A stretch of DNA of 64,000 nucleotides from CAZWRV01 sp964636325 (GCA_964636325.1 CAZWRV010000025.1:3807-67806), one strand, 5' to 3'. Counted from the first letter of the stretch, positions 41,900 to 50,934 are shown. Made by a program: numbers and translations. The notes: generated from the letters alone by a model not told the origin.

Positions 41900-41906
41900 A
41901 CTTAAT

Positions 41907-43388
41907 ATGGAAACGGAAAAACTGATTGTCGCGCTGCCGGCGCTCCCCCTGCTGCTTGCGGGCGTCAGCCTGCTTGTCGGCACGGCGCGCCGCCAGATGC
42001 TGTTCTGCGCCGCCGGCACGGCCTCGGTCTCTCTGCTGTCATTCTCCCTGAGCCTCTACGTATTTTACGGCGGCCCGCTGTCGGCTATGGGCGGCTGGCT
42101 GCTGCTCGACGCCCTTTCCGCGTTTCATCTTGTCGTCATGTCCGCAGTCTTCGCGCTTGCCTCCGCATACGGCGCCTTCTATTTCGGCGCGGAAATCAAG
42201 GCCGGCTTGTTCACCGATGCGGCGGCAAGACGCTACGGCGGGCTCTGGTTCGGCTCAATGGCCGCGATGATTCTCGTCCTTGTATCAAACAACCTCGGCG
42301 TCATGTGGGTCGGCATCGAGGCGACCACGCTCCTCACCGCGTTCCTGATCTGCATACATCCCTCCAAGGGGGCGCTCGAAGCGATGTGGAAATATCTGCT
42401 GATGTGCTCGGTCGGCGTCGCGCTCGCATTCATCGGAATACTCCTCGTCGCCGCGTCGACAGGCGCCGCGGGGATGCACGGGACAGATGCGATGCTCTGG
42501 ACTAAGCTCTGCAAAAACGCGTCGAAGCTCAGTCCGACGCTGCTGAAGGCTGGATTCATGTTCCTAGTCATCGGCTACGGAACAAAGGCCGGACTGGCGC
42601 CGATGCACAACTGGCTGCCGGACGCCCACAGCCAGGCGCCTTCGCCCGTGTCCGCCATATTCTCAGGATTCATGCTCAACGCCGCGCTCTACTGCGTCCT
42701 CCGCTGCATCCCCCTCGCAGAGGCCGCGACCGGCGGCGCAGGCTGGGCGCGGGGCATACTCGTCGCATTCGGCCTCCTATCGATGCTTGTAGCGGCTGCA
42801 TTCATAGCTGCTCAGCACGACATCAAACGCCTCCTCGCCTATTCAAGCGTCGAACATATGGGCGTCATCGCATTCGGCGTGGGAATCGGAGGGCCAGGCG
42901 CCTTCGCGGCACTCTTCCATGTGCTCAACCACTCCGTATGCAAGAGCCTGTGCTTCTTCTGCGCCGGCGCGGTCGGCCGCATCTTCGGTACGCACGACAT
43001 CCGCGCCATCAGGAACGTCCTGCGGATTTCGCAGCCCTGGGGGATGGGTATGGCCGGGGGATTGCTTGCGCTGATAGGGCTTGCGCCTTTCGCATTATTC
43101 CTCAGCGAATTCCTTATCGTCAAGGCCGCCCTGGAAAAAGGCATGTTCTTCTCCGCCTCGGTCTTCCTCCTCGGGCTCGCGGTGGTGTTCATCGGAGTCC
43201 TTAGAAATATAATCACCATGGCGTGGGAGCCGGCAACTGTAAGTACGGAGGCGGCCAGATCTGATGTCTGCGAATATCTGCTCGTGTATCTCCCGCTGGC
43301 CGCGCTTCTGGCCCTGGGCCTGTGGATGCCGGAGTTCTTTCAGGACTGGATATCTCAGGCTGCACTCCTGCTGGGAGGTGCCGGATGA
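41907..43388 (+). CDS. Ehr/Hyf complex antiporter-like subunit (HyfF/NuoN-type)
   Basis: 493 residues, about 14 membrane helices. Conserved blocks are GLAPMHNWLPDAHSQAPSPV and LLAYSSVEHMGVIAFGVG, which hold the lysine and charged residues of the channel. It is the second antiporter-like subunit of the complex. It overlaps the large-subunit gene by ATGA at 43385. Confidence 0.88.
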   Translation: METEKLIVALPALPLLLAGVSLLVGTARRQMLFCAAGTASVSLLSFSLSLYVFYGGPLSAMGGWLLLDALSAFHLVVMSAVFALASAYGAFYFGAEIKAGLFTDAAARRYGGLWFGSMAAMILVLVSNNLGVMWVGIEATTLLTAFLICIHPSKGALEAMWKYLLMCSVGVALAFIGILLVAASTGAAGMHGTDAMLWTKLCKNASKLSPTLLKAGFMFLVIGYGTKAGLAPMHNWLPDAHSQAPSPVSAIFSGFMLNAALYCVLRCIPLAEAATGGAGWARGILVAFGLLSMLVAAAFIAAQHDIKRLLAYSSVEHMGVIAFGVGIGGPGAFAALFHVLNHSVCKSLCFFCAGAVGRIFGTHDIRAIRNVLRISQPWGMGMAGGLLALIGLAPFALFLSEFLIVKAALEKGMFFSASVFLLGLAVVFIGVLRNIITMAWEPATVSTEAARSDVCEYLLVYLPLAALLALGLWMPEFFQDWISQAALLLGGAG

Positions 43389-44905
43389 GCAGCCCCGCAA
43401 CTTTTACAAACGGCGCAAGCGTTCCGCTGTCAAAGGTACCGCTTCTTGCGTTCGAAGAATTTAAAAGTTATTTGAAGAATTCCGTCGAAGGCGGAGGCCG
43501 TGTGCCGGCATTTTTCGGATCCCCCGTCGCAGGCGGATCGACGAGGATTTTCTGCATCATCGCATTCGATGGGACGGGCCAGCTTTCCGCGGCCGCGACC
43601 GATATTGGTGATAGATATCCTTCTTTAACTCCCGAATGTCCGCAGCTGCACATGTTCGAACGCGAGATCGCCGAGCAGTGGAACGTGATACCTGAAGGGC
43701 ATCCATGGTTGAAGCCGGTGCGTTTCCAGCCGCCGCGCCGGAAGGCGGAGCCGTCGCCTCCGGCGAAGCCAGGAAAGGCAGTATGCGGTGTCACTGACTT
43801 CTTCCAGATCGCCGGCGAAGAGGTACATGAGGTCGCGGTGGGCCCCGTCCATGCGGGGATTATCGAGCCAGGGCACTTCCGTTTCCAGTGCCACGGCGAG
43901 ACCGTCCACCACCTTGAAATTTCGCTCGGCTACCAGCACCGCGGCATCGAACGAGCCCTCTCGGAAGGGATTAATAAAAGGACAATCCACTATATGGAGA
44001 CGCTTGCTGGCGACACGACCGTCGGCCATGCTTTGGCCTTCTGTTCCGCGGTCCAGTCATTGTCCGGGCGCCATCTCTCCGCGAGGGCCCAGGCGCTGCG
44101 GGCCGTGGCGCTCGAACTTGAACGCATGGCCAACCATGTCGGCGATCTCGGCGCCCTGGCCGGAGACATCGGCTTCCTCCCGACCCAGGCTTGGTGCGGA
44201 CGCATCCGGGGCGACATTCTGAACATCACGGCCGCGCTCTGCGGAAACCGCTTCGGACGCGGACTTGTCCGGCCGGACGGACTGGGCTGCGAAATCCGCA
44301 GCGGAGAGTTGACTACCATTCAGAAGCGGCTCGCGGACGCCTTCCGCGACGCGGCTCAGGCGGTCGATCTGCTCTGGGGAACTCCCTCGGTCCTTTCGCG
44401 CTTCGAGGGGACGGGCGCGCTGACCCGCGAAACATGCGAGTCGATCGGGCTGGTCGGCGTGGCCGCCAGGGCATGCGGAGTGCCGAGGGACGTCCGCCAG
44501 GATTTCCCGTCCGGAATCTACCAGTTCTCACAGATTCCGGTCTCAACCTGGCATACGGGCGACGTCTTCGCCAGGGCGTTCGTCCGCTGGCAGGAGGTCG
44601 AACGTTCCGCGTCTTTCATCGCCGAGCAGCTGGAGTCGCTGCCTGAGGAAGGCGGAAAGGCCGGACCTGGAGTGGAACATCTAGCGGCTGAACATATTGC
44701 AGTCTCGTTGGTCGAAGGATGGCGCGGCGAGATATGCCACGCGGCGATCACCGACGGCAAGGGGCGCATTTGCCACTACAAGGTCGTGGATCCCTCGTTC
44801 CACAACTGGTTCGGCCTGGCCTGCGCGCTCCGCGGACAGCAGATTTCCGACTTCCCGCTGTGCAACAAGAGCTTCAACCTTTCTTATTGCGGATTCGACC
44901 TGTAG
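43385..44905 (+). CDS. Ehr complex large subunit (NuoC/NuoD fusion, no nickel ligands)
   Basis: 506 residues. Residues ~1-130 are a NuoC-like domain (LHMFEREIAEQWNVIPEGHP); the rest is NuoD/large-subunit-like (GYQHRGIERAL, ALELERMANHVGDLGALAGD). In [NiFe] hydrogenases two Cys-x-x-Cys pairs bind nickel. Here the first position reads METLAGDTTVGHALAF and the C-terminus DFPLCNKSFNLSYCGFDL, so neither pair exists. That is the hallmark of Ehr (energy-converting hydrogenase-related) complexes. ATG 43385 is preceded by GGAGGTGCCGG. Confidence 0.88.
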   Translation: MSSPATFTNGASVPLSKVPLLAFEEFKSYLKNSVEGGGRVPAFFGSPVAGGSTRIFCIIAFDGTGQLSAAATDIGDRYPSLTPECPQLHMFEREIAEQWNVIPEGHPWLKPVRFQPPRRKAEPSPPAKPGKAVCGVTDFFQIAGEEVHEVAVGPVHAGIIEPGHFRFQCHGETVHHLEISLGYQHRGIERALSEGINKRTIHYMETLAGDTTVGHALAFCSAVQSLSGRHLSARAQALRAVALELERMANHVGDLGALAGDIGFLPTQAWCGRIRGDILNITAALCGNRFGRGLVRPDGLGCEIRSGELTTIQKRLADAFRDAAQAVDLLWGTPSVLSRFEGTGALTRETCESIGLVGVAARACGVPRDVRQDFPSGIYQFSQIPVSTWHTGDVFARAFVRWQEVERSASFIAEQLESLPEEGGKAGPGVEHLAAEHIAVSLVEGWRGEICHAAITDGKGRICHYKVVDPSFHNWFGLACALRGQQISDFPLCNKSFNLSYCGFDL

Positions 44906-44949
44906 AAGGGGGGGCGATGCGAAGGTCGCAGTTTTGTCGATCGGAAACT

Positions 44950-45012
44950 CGATGGAGGGCGGAATTCTATTCCGCCGTCAAGAGGACGGTTGATTATAAT
45001 TCAACCCTCCAT
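44950..45012. repeat. REPIN-like doublet with GATGGAGGG heads
   Basis: GATGGAGGG at the left pairs with CCCTCCATC at the right. Inside are hairpins GGCGGAAT-TCT-ATTCCGCC and GGTTGA-TTATAAT-TCAACC. Read from both ends each half is GGAG plus a hairpin. It lies in the 400-bp gap between the two hydrophilic Ehr subunit genes. Confidence 0.7.
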
Positions 45013-45059
45013 CCGCCAGTCAACGGAAATCTAAAAGACAATCGAGTTTCAGATGATAG

Positions 45060-45165
45060 CAAATCAAATAACTTAATCCTGAACTTTGTCCTGAACTTAC
45101 TCCTGAAAAAACGTTGAAATAGTTTAGGACAAAGTTTAGGACAAAGATAGCGACAAAGATTGTCG
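45060..45165. repeat. AGGACAAAG-type repeat cluster
   Basis: CTGAACTTTGTCCTGAACTT (45079-45098) faces TTTAGGACAAAGTTTAGGAC about 25 bp later, forming an imperfect inverted repeat. Related GACAAAGAT units recur here and at 63780, and TGAACTTTGTCCTGAACT recurs near 46880. Possibly decayed insertion ends. No gene is seen in this gap. Confidence 0.4.
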
Positions 45166-45225
45166 AGTTTCAGAGGAGTGCAGCTCTGGCGAGGAAATCC
45201 GCCAGTTCTGTCGGGGTGAAACTTA

Positions 45226-45298
45226 AAGTAGCGCAGGTATTCCTACCTGCGATGCCGCAGACAGGAATGTCTGCGTTACTTCAGGCGAGTTTCAGGAG
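45226..45298 (+). repeat. REPIN-like doublet, GTAG family, with Shine-Dalgarno tail
   Basis: Core 45226-45281: AAGTA, GCGCAGGTATTCCTACCTGC hairpin, then GCAGACAGGAATGTCTGC hairpin, then TACTT. The tail GTTTCAGGAG ends 8 bp before the ATG of the ferredoxin/small-subunit gene, forming its ribosome binding site. Confidence 0.8.
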
Positions 45299-45306
45299 AA
45301 CCAGAT

Positions 45307-46065
45307 ATGCTGAAGATAATAAAAGGCAGGATTAATCAGGGTTGCCGGACGATGAATTATCCCGACGGCCCGGCGCCGGAGCTGCCTGCGCTTTTCGCTG
45401 GTCGACCGGTTCTGGACACCTCCAAGTGCAAAGAATCGTGCAGGAACTGCGCGGACGCATGCCCCACAGGCGCCGTGGAATGCGGCGGCGGTAAGCTGCG
45501 GCTCGACACCGGGCTCTGCATCTTCTGCAGGGCCTGCGAAAATGCCTGCGGGACAGGTGCCGTGAAATTCGGCCGCGACCACGCCCTCGCCGCAGGCGGC
45601 AGGGCGGGGCTTGTGATTTCCGGAAATGATGCGGAGGTATCGCCAGAGGCAAGGATCACCCCCAGGAAGTTCTTCGGAAAATCTCTCAAGCTGCGCCAGG
45701 TAAGCGCCGGCGGATGCAACGCTTGCGAGGCAGACACCAACGTCCTCAACACCCTCGCCTGGGACCTCGGGCGATTCGGCATTCAGTTCGTCGCCTCGCC
45801 GAGGCACGCCGACGGCATCCTGGTGACAGGTCCCGTCCCCGAAAACATGCGCCTCGCACTGTTCAAGACCTACGAGGCGGTCGCGGAACCAAGGATCGTG
45901 ATCGCCGTCGGAGCATGCGCCATATCCGGCGGAATATTCTCCGGGCATCCGGAGGTCCACAACGGCGTCCCAGGCAAGATTCCAGTCGACCTCTACATCC
46001 CCGGGTGCCCGCCGCACCCTCTCACAATACTCGACGGCCTCCTAAGGCTTCTCGGGCGAATTTGA
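45307..46065 (+). CDS. Ehr complex ferredoxin-small subunit fusion (HyfH/HyfI-like)
   Basis: 252 residues. The N-terminal ~90 residues hold two 4Fe-4S motifs: CKESCRNCADACP and CIFCRACENACG. The C-terminal ~120 residues are NuoB-like: SAGGCNACEAD, TGPV, GACAISGG and GCPPHP supply the proximal cluster. Ferredoxin and small subunits are separate genes in Hyf and Hyc, so this is a fusion. It lies 400 bp after the large subunit, separated by repeats, but in the same direction and with no terminator seen. Confidence 0.87.
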   Translation: MLKIIKGRINQGCRTMNYPDGPAPELPALFAGRPVLDTSKCKESCRNCADACPTGAVECGGGKLRLDTGLCIFCRACENACGTGAVKFGRDHALAAGGRAGLVISGNDAEVSPEARITPRKFFGKSLKLRQVSAGGCNACEADTNVLNTLAWDLGRFGIQFVASPRHADGILVTGPVPENMRLALFKTYEAVAEPRIVIAVGACAISGGIFSGHPEVHNGVPGKIPVDLYIPGCPPHPLTILDGLLRLLGRI

Positions 46066-46199
46066 ACGACAGAGCCCAGCTGCTCCGAGCAGCAGTCAGG
46101 TGAGGAGATTCATCGGCAATATTTTTACAGGCAATTTCATACATCGTGATCCGTGGAAAATAGATTTGGTGAAATGCCGACCCCGGTGAGGTGTTTCAG

Positions 46200-46290
46200 T
46201 TCAGATTTCCGGCACCACGTCCTGAAAAGCCACACATGGGCATTTTCAAGCCCTAAAGCTTTTCATGGTGAGCGGGTCAGGAAATCTGAA
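46200..46290 (+). other. 91-nt nested stem in the trmL leader
   Basis: Four helices nest exactly: TTCAGATTTCC/GGAAATCTGAA, CACCA/TGGTG, TGAAAAGC/GCTTTTCA and GGGC/GCCC with an 8-nt loop (46242-46249). Twenty-eight pairs in 91 nt. It ends 64 nt before the trmL start. It could be a structured leader or an old inverted-repeat element. Confidence 0.45.
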
Positions 46291-46354
46291 TTTTACGATG
46301 CTGCGGCCGGAATCTTCCGGCGCATTGTCATGTCTTTACAGCCTGGAGTTCGAT

Positions 46355-46840
46355 ATGTTCAATGTCGTCCTTTTCATGCCGTGCATCCCGCAGAACACTG
46401 GGAGCATAGGCAGGCTCTGCGTGAACGCGGGCTGCCCGCTGCATCTGGTCAGGCCCATAGGATTCTCGTTGGATGAAAAGTATCTGAGACGGGCGGGGCT
46501 TGACTACTGGAAGCATCTGGATCTTCACGTCTACGAGAATGCCGACGAGTTTTTCATGAGGAATATCGGGACAGAGATATATTTCTTCTCCACCAAGGGG
46601 AGCAAGGTCTTCTGGGACTGCGAGTTCAATGACGGCGCCTTCCTGGCCTTCGGCAACGAGGAGTCCGGCCTGCCGGCGGACTTCTATGACAGGTTCAAAG
46701 ACAGCATGTTCAACATCCCGATGGCCGGGGATCACTTCCGCAGCCTGAATCTTGCAAACGCCGTGGCCGTGGCGCTTTATGAAGGGATTAGAAGAGGATT
46801 CGATGGGAATTCCAAGTCCCAGATCCCAAAATCCAAGTAA
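46355..46840 (+). CDS. trmL: tRNA (cytidine/uridine-2'-O-)-methyltransferase TrmL
   Basis: 161 residues, normal length for this SPOUT enzyme. MPCIPQNTGSIGRLC, LAFGNEESGLP and SLNLANAVAVALYEG are the family motifs, the last forming the knot that binds S-adenosylmethionine. It methylates the wobble base of tRNA-Leu. ATG 46355 is preceded by GGAG. The last ~10 residues (SKSQIPKSK) come from a degenerate CCAAATC-like repeat that extends into the gap. Confidence 0.9.
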   Translation: MFNVVLFMPCIPQNTGSIGRLCVNAGCPLHLVRPIGFSLDEKYLRRAGLDYWKHLDLHVYENADEFFMRNIGTEIYFFSTKGSKVFWDCEFNDGAFLAFGNEESGLPADFYDRFKDSMFNIPMAGDHFRSLNLANAVAVALYEGIRRGFDGNSKSQIPKSK

Positions 46841-46905
46841 ATCTCAAGCCACAATATACAAATTCCGAACTAGATCCTGAACTTTGTCCTGAACTCCGAT
46901 GGAAG

Positions 46906-47174
46906 CATACTCATTTAGCGTGGAAATTTACATTTTGACAGGCAAGATTTGGGATTGGATTTTTTCGCTCCGACCGAGTGGCGACATGAATGTCGTCCGA
47001 GGAAGGAACGTAAAAATACGGCCCGAAGATGCCCGTCCTGGCGTGCAGTCTTTCGGTTTTGCTCCGCACCCTTCAAGAGCCTTCGATACCTCGGTATCTG
47101 CGGCCTCTCAGAATACGGGGCAATTTCCGAAATCTCCGCAATCAAAATGAGAATTTTCAGCATAAAGGAGCATA
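46906..47174 (-). mobile_element. MITE copy C (269 bp, opposite orientation)
   Basis: Begins CATACTCATTTAGCGTGGAA and ends AGCATAAAGGAGCATA. Interior shares the AAGATTTGGGATTGGATTTT, GAATGTCGTCCGAGGAAGG and TTCGATACCTCGGTATCTGC landmarks with copies A and B. It separates trmL from the convergent phosphatase gene. Confidence 0.82.
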
Positions 47175-47183
47175 TCATCCAGT

Positions 47184-48035
47184 TTAATGTATCGCGCCGC
47201 ACACTTTCCTGATGATGTTGTCGTTCTTCGCTATTATCGCCTGCTCCTTGAAGTACCAGCAGCGCGGGTCGGAACTTTCCAGGCGGAAGCATCCGCTCCT
47301 TCGGATGTCCCGGATGATGGGGCGTCCGTCCGCCAGGCGCCCCTTGAATCCGCAGTTCCATAGGAGGGGCAGCGAGCCGCCCATGTCCCAGAGCTTGGTG
47401 AATCCGGCGAAGGCCATGTATCGTCCGAGGAGAAGCCCCATGCAGACATATACCATGCTGCAGGCGCAGTTGACGGTGTTTGGCAGGTCGAGTCCGCCAT
47501 GCTTCGCGATGTTCTGTCCGACTGCGACGATGCCGCCGGGTGAAAGGCGTGTCCGCGGCGGATTAAGCCTTTTGAAGTCTTTCTCATTCCGGGCGCGGCC
47601 GTTTGCAAATGGCGCGCACAAATGGAGGACTTCCCCTTCGCATGTGACGAACATCTCTCCCGATATCGGAAGGTAAATCGCCCCCTCTGAGAGAACTCCC
47701 CTCTCCATCAGGCCTATCGAAATTCCCCAGAAAGGGACATGGTTGGCGTAGGGCGATGTGCCGTCGATCGGATCTACGACCCAGGCGGTTCCGGAAAACG
47801 CCGACTCGACATATTCCTCGTCGCGGGAAGCAAGTGTCTCCTCGCCGATCAGATAGGTGCCTTCTTGGGGCTTGTCGAAGTCCTCCGCAAGCAGCCGCTC
47901 TATCGCCAGGTCGGCGTCGGTCACAAGCGACTTGTCGCGCTTGAGCCGCCAACGCCTATTCTCGTAGCCTTTCATCGCGACGGCGGCGCAGTCGTAGAGC
48001 AAGTCCCTTATTACCATGTGGTTCCAGCGGTCCAT
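47184..48035 (-). CDS. Inositol monophosphatase-family phosphatase
   Basis: 283 residues. Metal-binding motifs are present: VTDADLAIERLL (D), IGEET (E), VDPIDGTSPYANHVPFWG (two D, substrate loop) and KLWDMGGSLPLL for the usual WDxAAG. The family dephosphorylates inositol phosphate, histidinol phosphate or fructose 1,6-bisphosphate; the GG in place of AAG and the wide substrate loop leave the substrate open. AAGGAT precedes ATG 48035. Confidence 0.85.
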   Translation of the reverse strand: MDRWNHMVIRDLLYDCAAVAMKGYENRRWRLKRDKSLVTDADLAIERLLAEDFDKPQEGTYLIGEETLASRDEEYVESAFSGTAWVVDPIDGTSPYANHVPFWGISIGLMERGVLSEGAIYLPISGEMFVTCEGEVLHLCAPFANGRARNEKDFKRLNPPRTRLSPGGIVAVGQNIAKHGGLDLPNTVNCACSMVYVCMGLLLGRYMAFAGFTKLWDMGGSLPLLWNCGFKGRLADGRPIIRDIRRSGCFRLESSDPRCWYFKEQAIIAKNDNIIRKVCGAIH

Positions 48036-48278
48036 TGCAGTTATCCTTTATCGGTTATTTGTGAACCGTTATCCGTTGTTGGTTGACCTTTGTCGCCGCC
48101 GTTATCCTCCGCCGAAAAGTTTCTCGCAGGCTAAGCTGACCCGGGCAGGGGAAACGATACTTACTGTTTTGCGTTCGGCAAGTGCCGCAGTCCGGAATTT
48201 TTCCATATGAAAAATATTTCCCTTATTGAATTGTCCGGATTTTGATTTCTATTTGCCGGAAATGCGGGGAGAGCGTGC

Positions 48279-49223
48279 ATGCAGGTCAATCTGAAGCTTG
48301 AGAACGGGAAGCTTGCCGTAACGGAGGACGCCGGACTGGTCGAAGTCTACAAGGCGCCCTCCGAGGAGGAGATCGCGTCCCTCATCAGCAGATACAACAT
48401 CGACAAGCACAACATAGATTCCGCCCTGGACCCTGACGAGAACGGCCGTCTCGAGTTCGAGCCGGACCATCTTGTCCTGATCTTCAAGCGGCCGCGCAAC
48501 TACTGTTCGGAGGACAACTTCTTCTTCAAGGTCACTTCCATCGGCGTTTTCATGTTCGCCGAAAGGATGATCATAGTGATGAAGGACGACATTCCTATCT
48601 TCGACGTGAAGGGGCAGCCCAACCTCAAGAGCCTGCACGACATACTCATGCGGCTGATATATTCCACCATCAACCACTTCATGGGGCATCTGAAGATCAT
48701 AAACCTCATCTCCGAGGAGCTCGAGGACAAGATAAACAAGTCTCTTGAAAACAAGTTCCTGCTCAACATGTTCACCCTTGAGAAGAGCCTGGTCTACTTC
48801 CTGAATTCGATCACGTTCAACGCGGGCGTCTTCGAGAAGCTAAAGCACAACGCGGCGAAGATCGGGTTCACCCCGGAAAACCTCGAATCCCTTGACGACA
48901 TAATGATCGAGAATTCGCAGTGCCTCACGCTAACTCAGACATACTCGAACATCCTTTCCGGCCTGATGGACGCCAGGGCTTCGCTCATAAGCAACAATCT
49001 GAACGTGATGATGAAGAACCTGAACGCGATCGTCATCGCCGTCGCCGTTCCGAGCTTTATAGCGGGAATGGGTGGAATGTCCGAGTTCTCCAAGCTGGCA
49101 TTGGAGCTTGAGAATGGGCGGATGCCCTACGTTTACGCTAACATTCTTTTCGCCGCCGCAATGATCTTGATAGGGATCGGCACCTATTACGTCATCAAAT
49201 ACCTCGAGCGCTACTGGAAATGA
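48279..49223 (+). CDS. CorA-family divalent-cation channel with altered GMN motif
   Basis: 314 residues. A cytoplasmic alpha/beta domain is followed by the long stalk helix and two C-terminal membrane helices (AIVIAVAVPSFIAGMGGMSE and ANILFAAAMILIGIGTYYVI). In Mg2+ channels the loop after the first helix is Tyr-Gly-Met-Asn. Here the sequence is AGMGGMSEFS, so the Asn is replaced by Gly. It may be a CorA/ZntB-like channel or carry a different ion. Confidence 0.82.
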   Translation: MQVNLKLENGKLAVTEDAGLVEVYKAPSEEEIASLISRYNIDKHNIDSALDPDENGRLEFEPDHLVLIFKRPRNYCSEDNFFFKVTSIGVFMFAERMIIVMKDDIPIFDVKGQPNLKSLHDILMRLIYSTINHFMGHLKIINLISEELEDKINKSLENKFLLNMFTLEKSLVYFLNSITFNAGVFEKLKHNAAKIGFTPENLESLDDIMIENSQCLTLTQTYSNILSGLMDARASLISNNLNVMMKNLNAIVIAVAVPSFIAGMGGMSEFSKLALELENGRMPYVYANILFAAAMILIGIGTYYVIKYLERYWK

Positions 49224-49369
49224 AATTCCGCCCAATTTCTCCATCAGCGCGATCGGTGGTGTGAAGGCGAGATAGGATACTTTCTTAAAAACTTCTATCA
49301 CAAAAGCGTGCATGTGTCTATGGAATTCATTGAATTTTGGGTTGCGGGCAAAGCCCGCCTTAGAGTGAA

Positions 49370-50905
49370 ATGATATTGAAGAAGCGTAAAATATTGTTTC
49401 ATGCCGCCGCCGGATTGATTTTTGCGATTCTTGTTGTTCTCCCATGCACGTTACTCCTTGAATTCGTTTTTCTCCCTTCAAAATATCCCCACCTGCCGCG
49501 TAAAATATTGCTGATGGGCTTTTATGCTGCTCCAGGAGCCATAGTCGACGGCAACAAAATCAATGAGATGGGATTCCAAGGCGACAATCTGTCAAGGAAC
49601 AAAAAGAGAGGCGTTGTGAGGATTTTGACCCTTGGAGGTTCGGTCATATTCAATAATCATTTTACCGACGTCTTGAAAGAAAAACTCGGCGCGGCATTTC
49701 CTGAAAACGAATTCGAGATACTGGGAGCGGCATTGCCGGGACAGACGACAAGGGCTTCGGTTTTAAAGTATCAGGCATTGAGGGAATACGACTTTGACTA
49801 CGTGATCATTTATCATGCGATAAATGACCTGGGGATGAATCATGTGCCCAGTATATTGTTTAAAAAGGACTACTCTCATTATGGTCCGTGGAACAAGAGC
49901 AACTTCATGCTTAGGAATTCTTTCATCGCGCGAACTTTATATAACGTTTTTTCCGGCAGCGCGGAGTATAATTTCCTTGAGACACCCCCTGGCTGGTTTA
50001 ATGCATCGAAGTTTGCGACGGTGGCGACATTCAAGGCAAACATGGAGCAGCTACTGGCAGACATTGAGTCTGATGGTGCGATCCCTATAATTATGACCTT
50101 CGCATGGGCTCTTCCATCGGACTATGATTCCGCAGCGGTCCTTGCCCACCTCAATGGCTACAATACCAGCGACGATAAGAGCTGGAGGCATTATGGACAT
50201 GTCGACACCTGGGGGCCGTATGATTTTGTAAAGGAGGGACTGACAAGGCACAACTCTGTTATACGGGGCATCGCTTCCAGCCGGAAAATCCCATTGATCG
50301 ATCAGGAGAAAATCATGGGCGGGGATCTAAACCTCTTTGTAGATGTCTGCCACTTCAGTTCGCCAGGTAGGGATATGTTCATTGACAACATATTGATCCA
50401 TTTAGGGGACAAAGGATATTTCAGGTTTGCTGGCTCCAGCAAGAAGAAGATCGAAGATGAGATCGTAAGGATACGCGCCGAATCCAAGGGGAAGGAGCTC
50501 AGCGACAGCGAGAAGGCAGTGATGATCTCGTATTCACATGCCTACAAAGCTTTTTGCGGCCAGGAGTGGAGCGAGTGCAATAGGAATATCAGAGTCTGTA
50601 TTCTGGCATATGAGTCTGCAGACGACAAGAAAAGATTTGTCCCTGTCGGTGTGGCCCACATCTATTGGATGGCCGGATTGTCTGCTGCAAACATCGGCAA
50701 CATTGAAATGGCTTATGAATGCTGCAGAAAAGCTCAAAGTTACGCCAAGACCGCCGAAACCTCCTCCTTAGAAGCATATATTATGCTTTTAGATGGCCGG
50801 AAGGAAGAATCCAGGAACTACATCTCTCGGCTTTTAAGCCAATATCCGGACAATGAATCAGTCTTTCTCCTGCATAATATGGCGATGAAATCCACTTCCC
50901 CTTGA
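49370..50905 (+). CDS. SGNH/GDSL-type hydrolase with N-terminal membrane anchor
   Basis: 511 residues, noticeably A/T-richer than neighbours. Residues ~8-30 are a membrane helix. Block I is LTLGGSVIF; GAALPGQTTRA and YHAINDLGMNH are blocks II/III (oxyanion Gly, Asn); DVCHFSSPGRDMF near residue 326 holds the Asp and His. The last ~100 residues look like TPR helices. Relatives act as O-acyl transferases/esterases on glycans; the start is ATG 49370 with no strong ribosome binding site. Confidence 0.7.
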   Translation: MILKKRKILFHAAAGLIFAILVVLPCTLLLEFVFLPSKYPHLPRKILLMGFYAAPGAIVDGNKINEMGFQGDNLSRNKKRGVVRILTLGGSVIFNNHFTDVLKEKLGAAFPENEFEILGAALPGQTTRASVLKYQALREYDFDYVIIYHAINDLGMNHVPSILFKKDYSHYGPWNKSNFMLRNSFIARTLYNVFSGSAEYNFLETPPGWFNASKFATVATFKANMEQLLADIESDGAIPIIMTFAWALPSDYDSAAVLAHLNGYNTSDDKSWRHYGHVDTWGPYDFVKEGLTRHNSVIRGIASSRKIPLIDQEKIMGGDLNLFVDVCHFSSPGRDMFIDNILIHLGDKGYFRFAGSSKKKIEDEIVRIRAESKGKELSDSEKAVMISYSHAYKAFCGQEWSECNRNIRVCILAYESADDKKRFVPVGVAHIYWMAGLSAANIGNIEMAYECCRKAQSYAKTAETSSLEAYIMLLDGRKEESRNYISRLLSQYPDNESVFLLHNMAMKSTSP

Positions 50906-50934
50906 CGTACCGCAAGATTACTGAGTCAAGCGGG

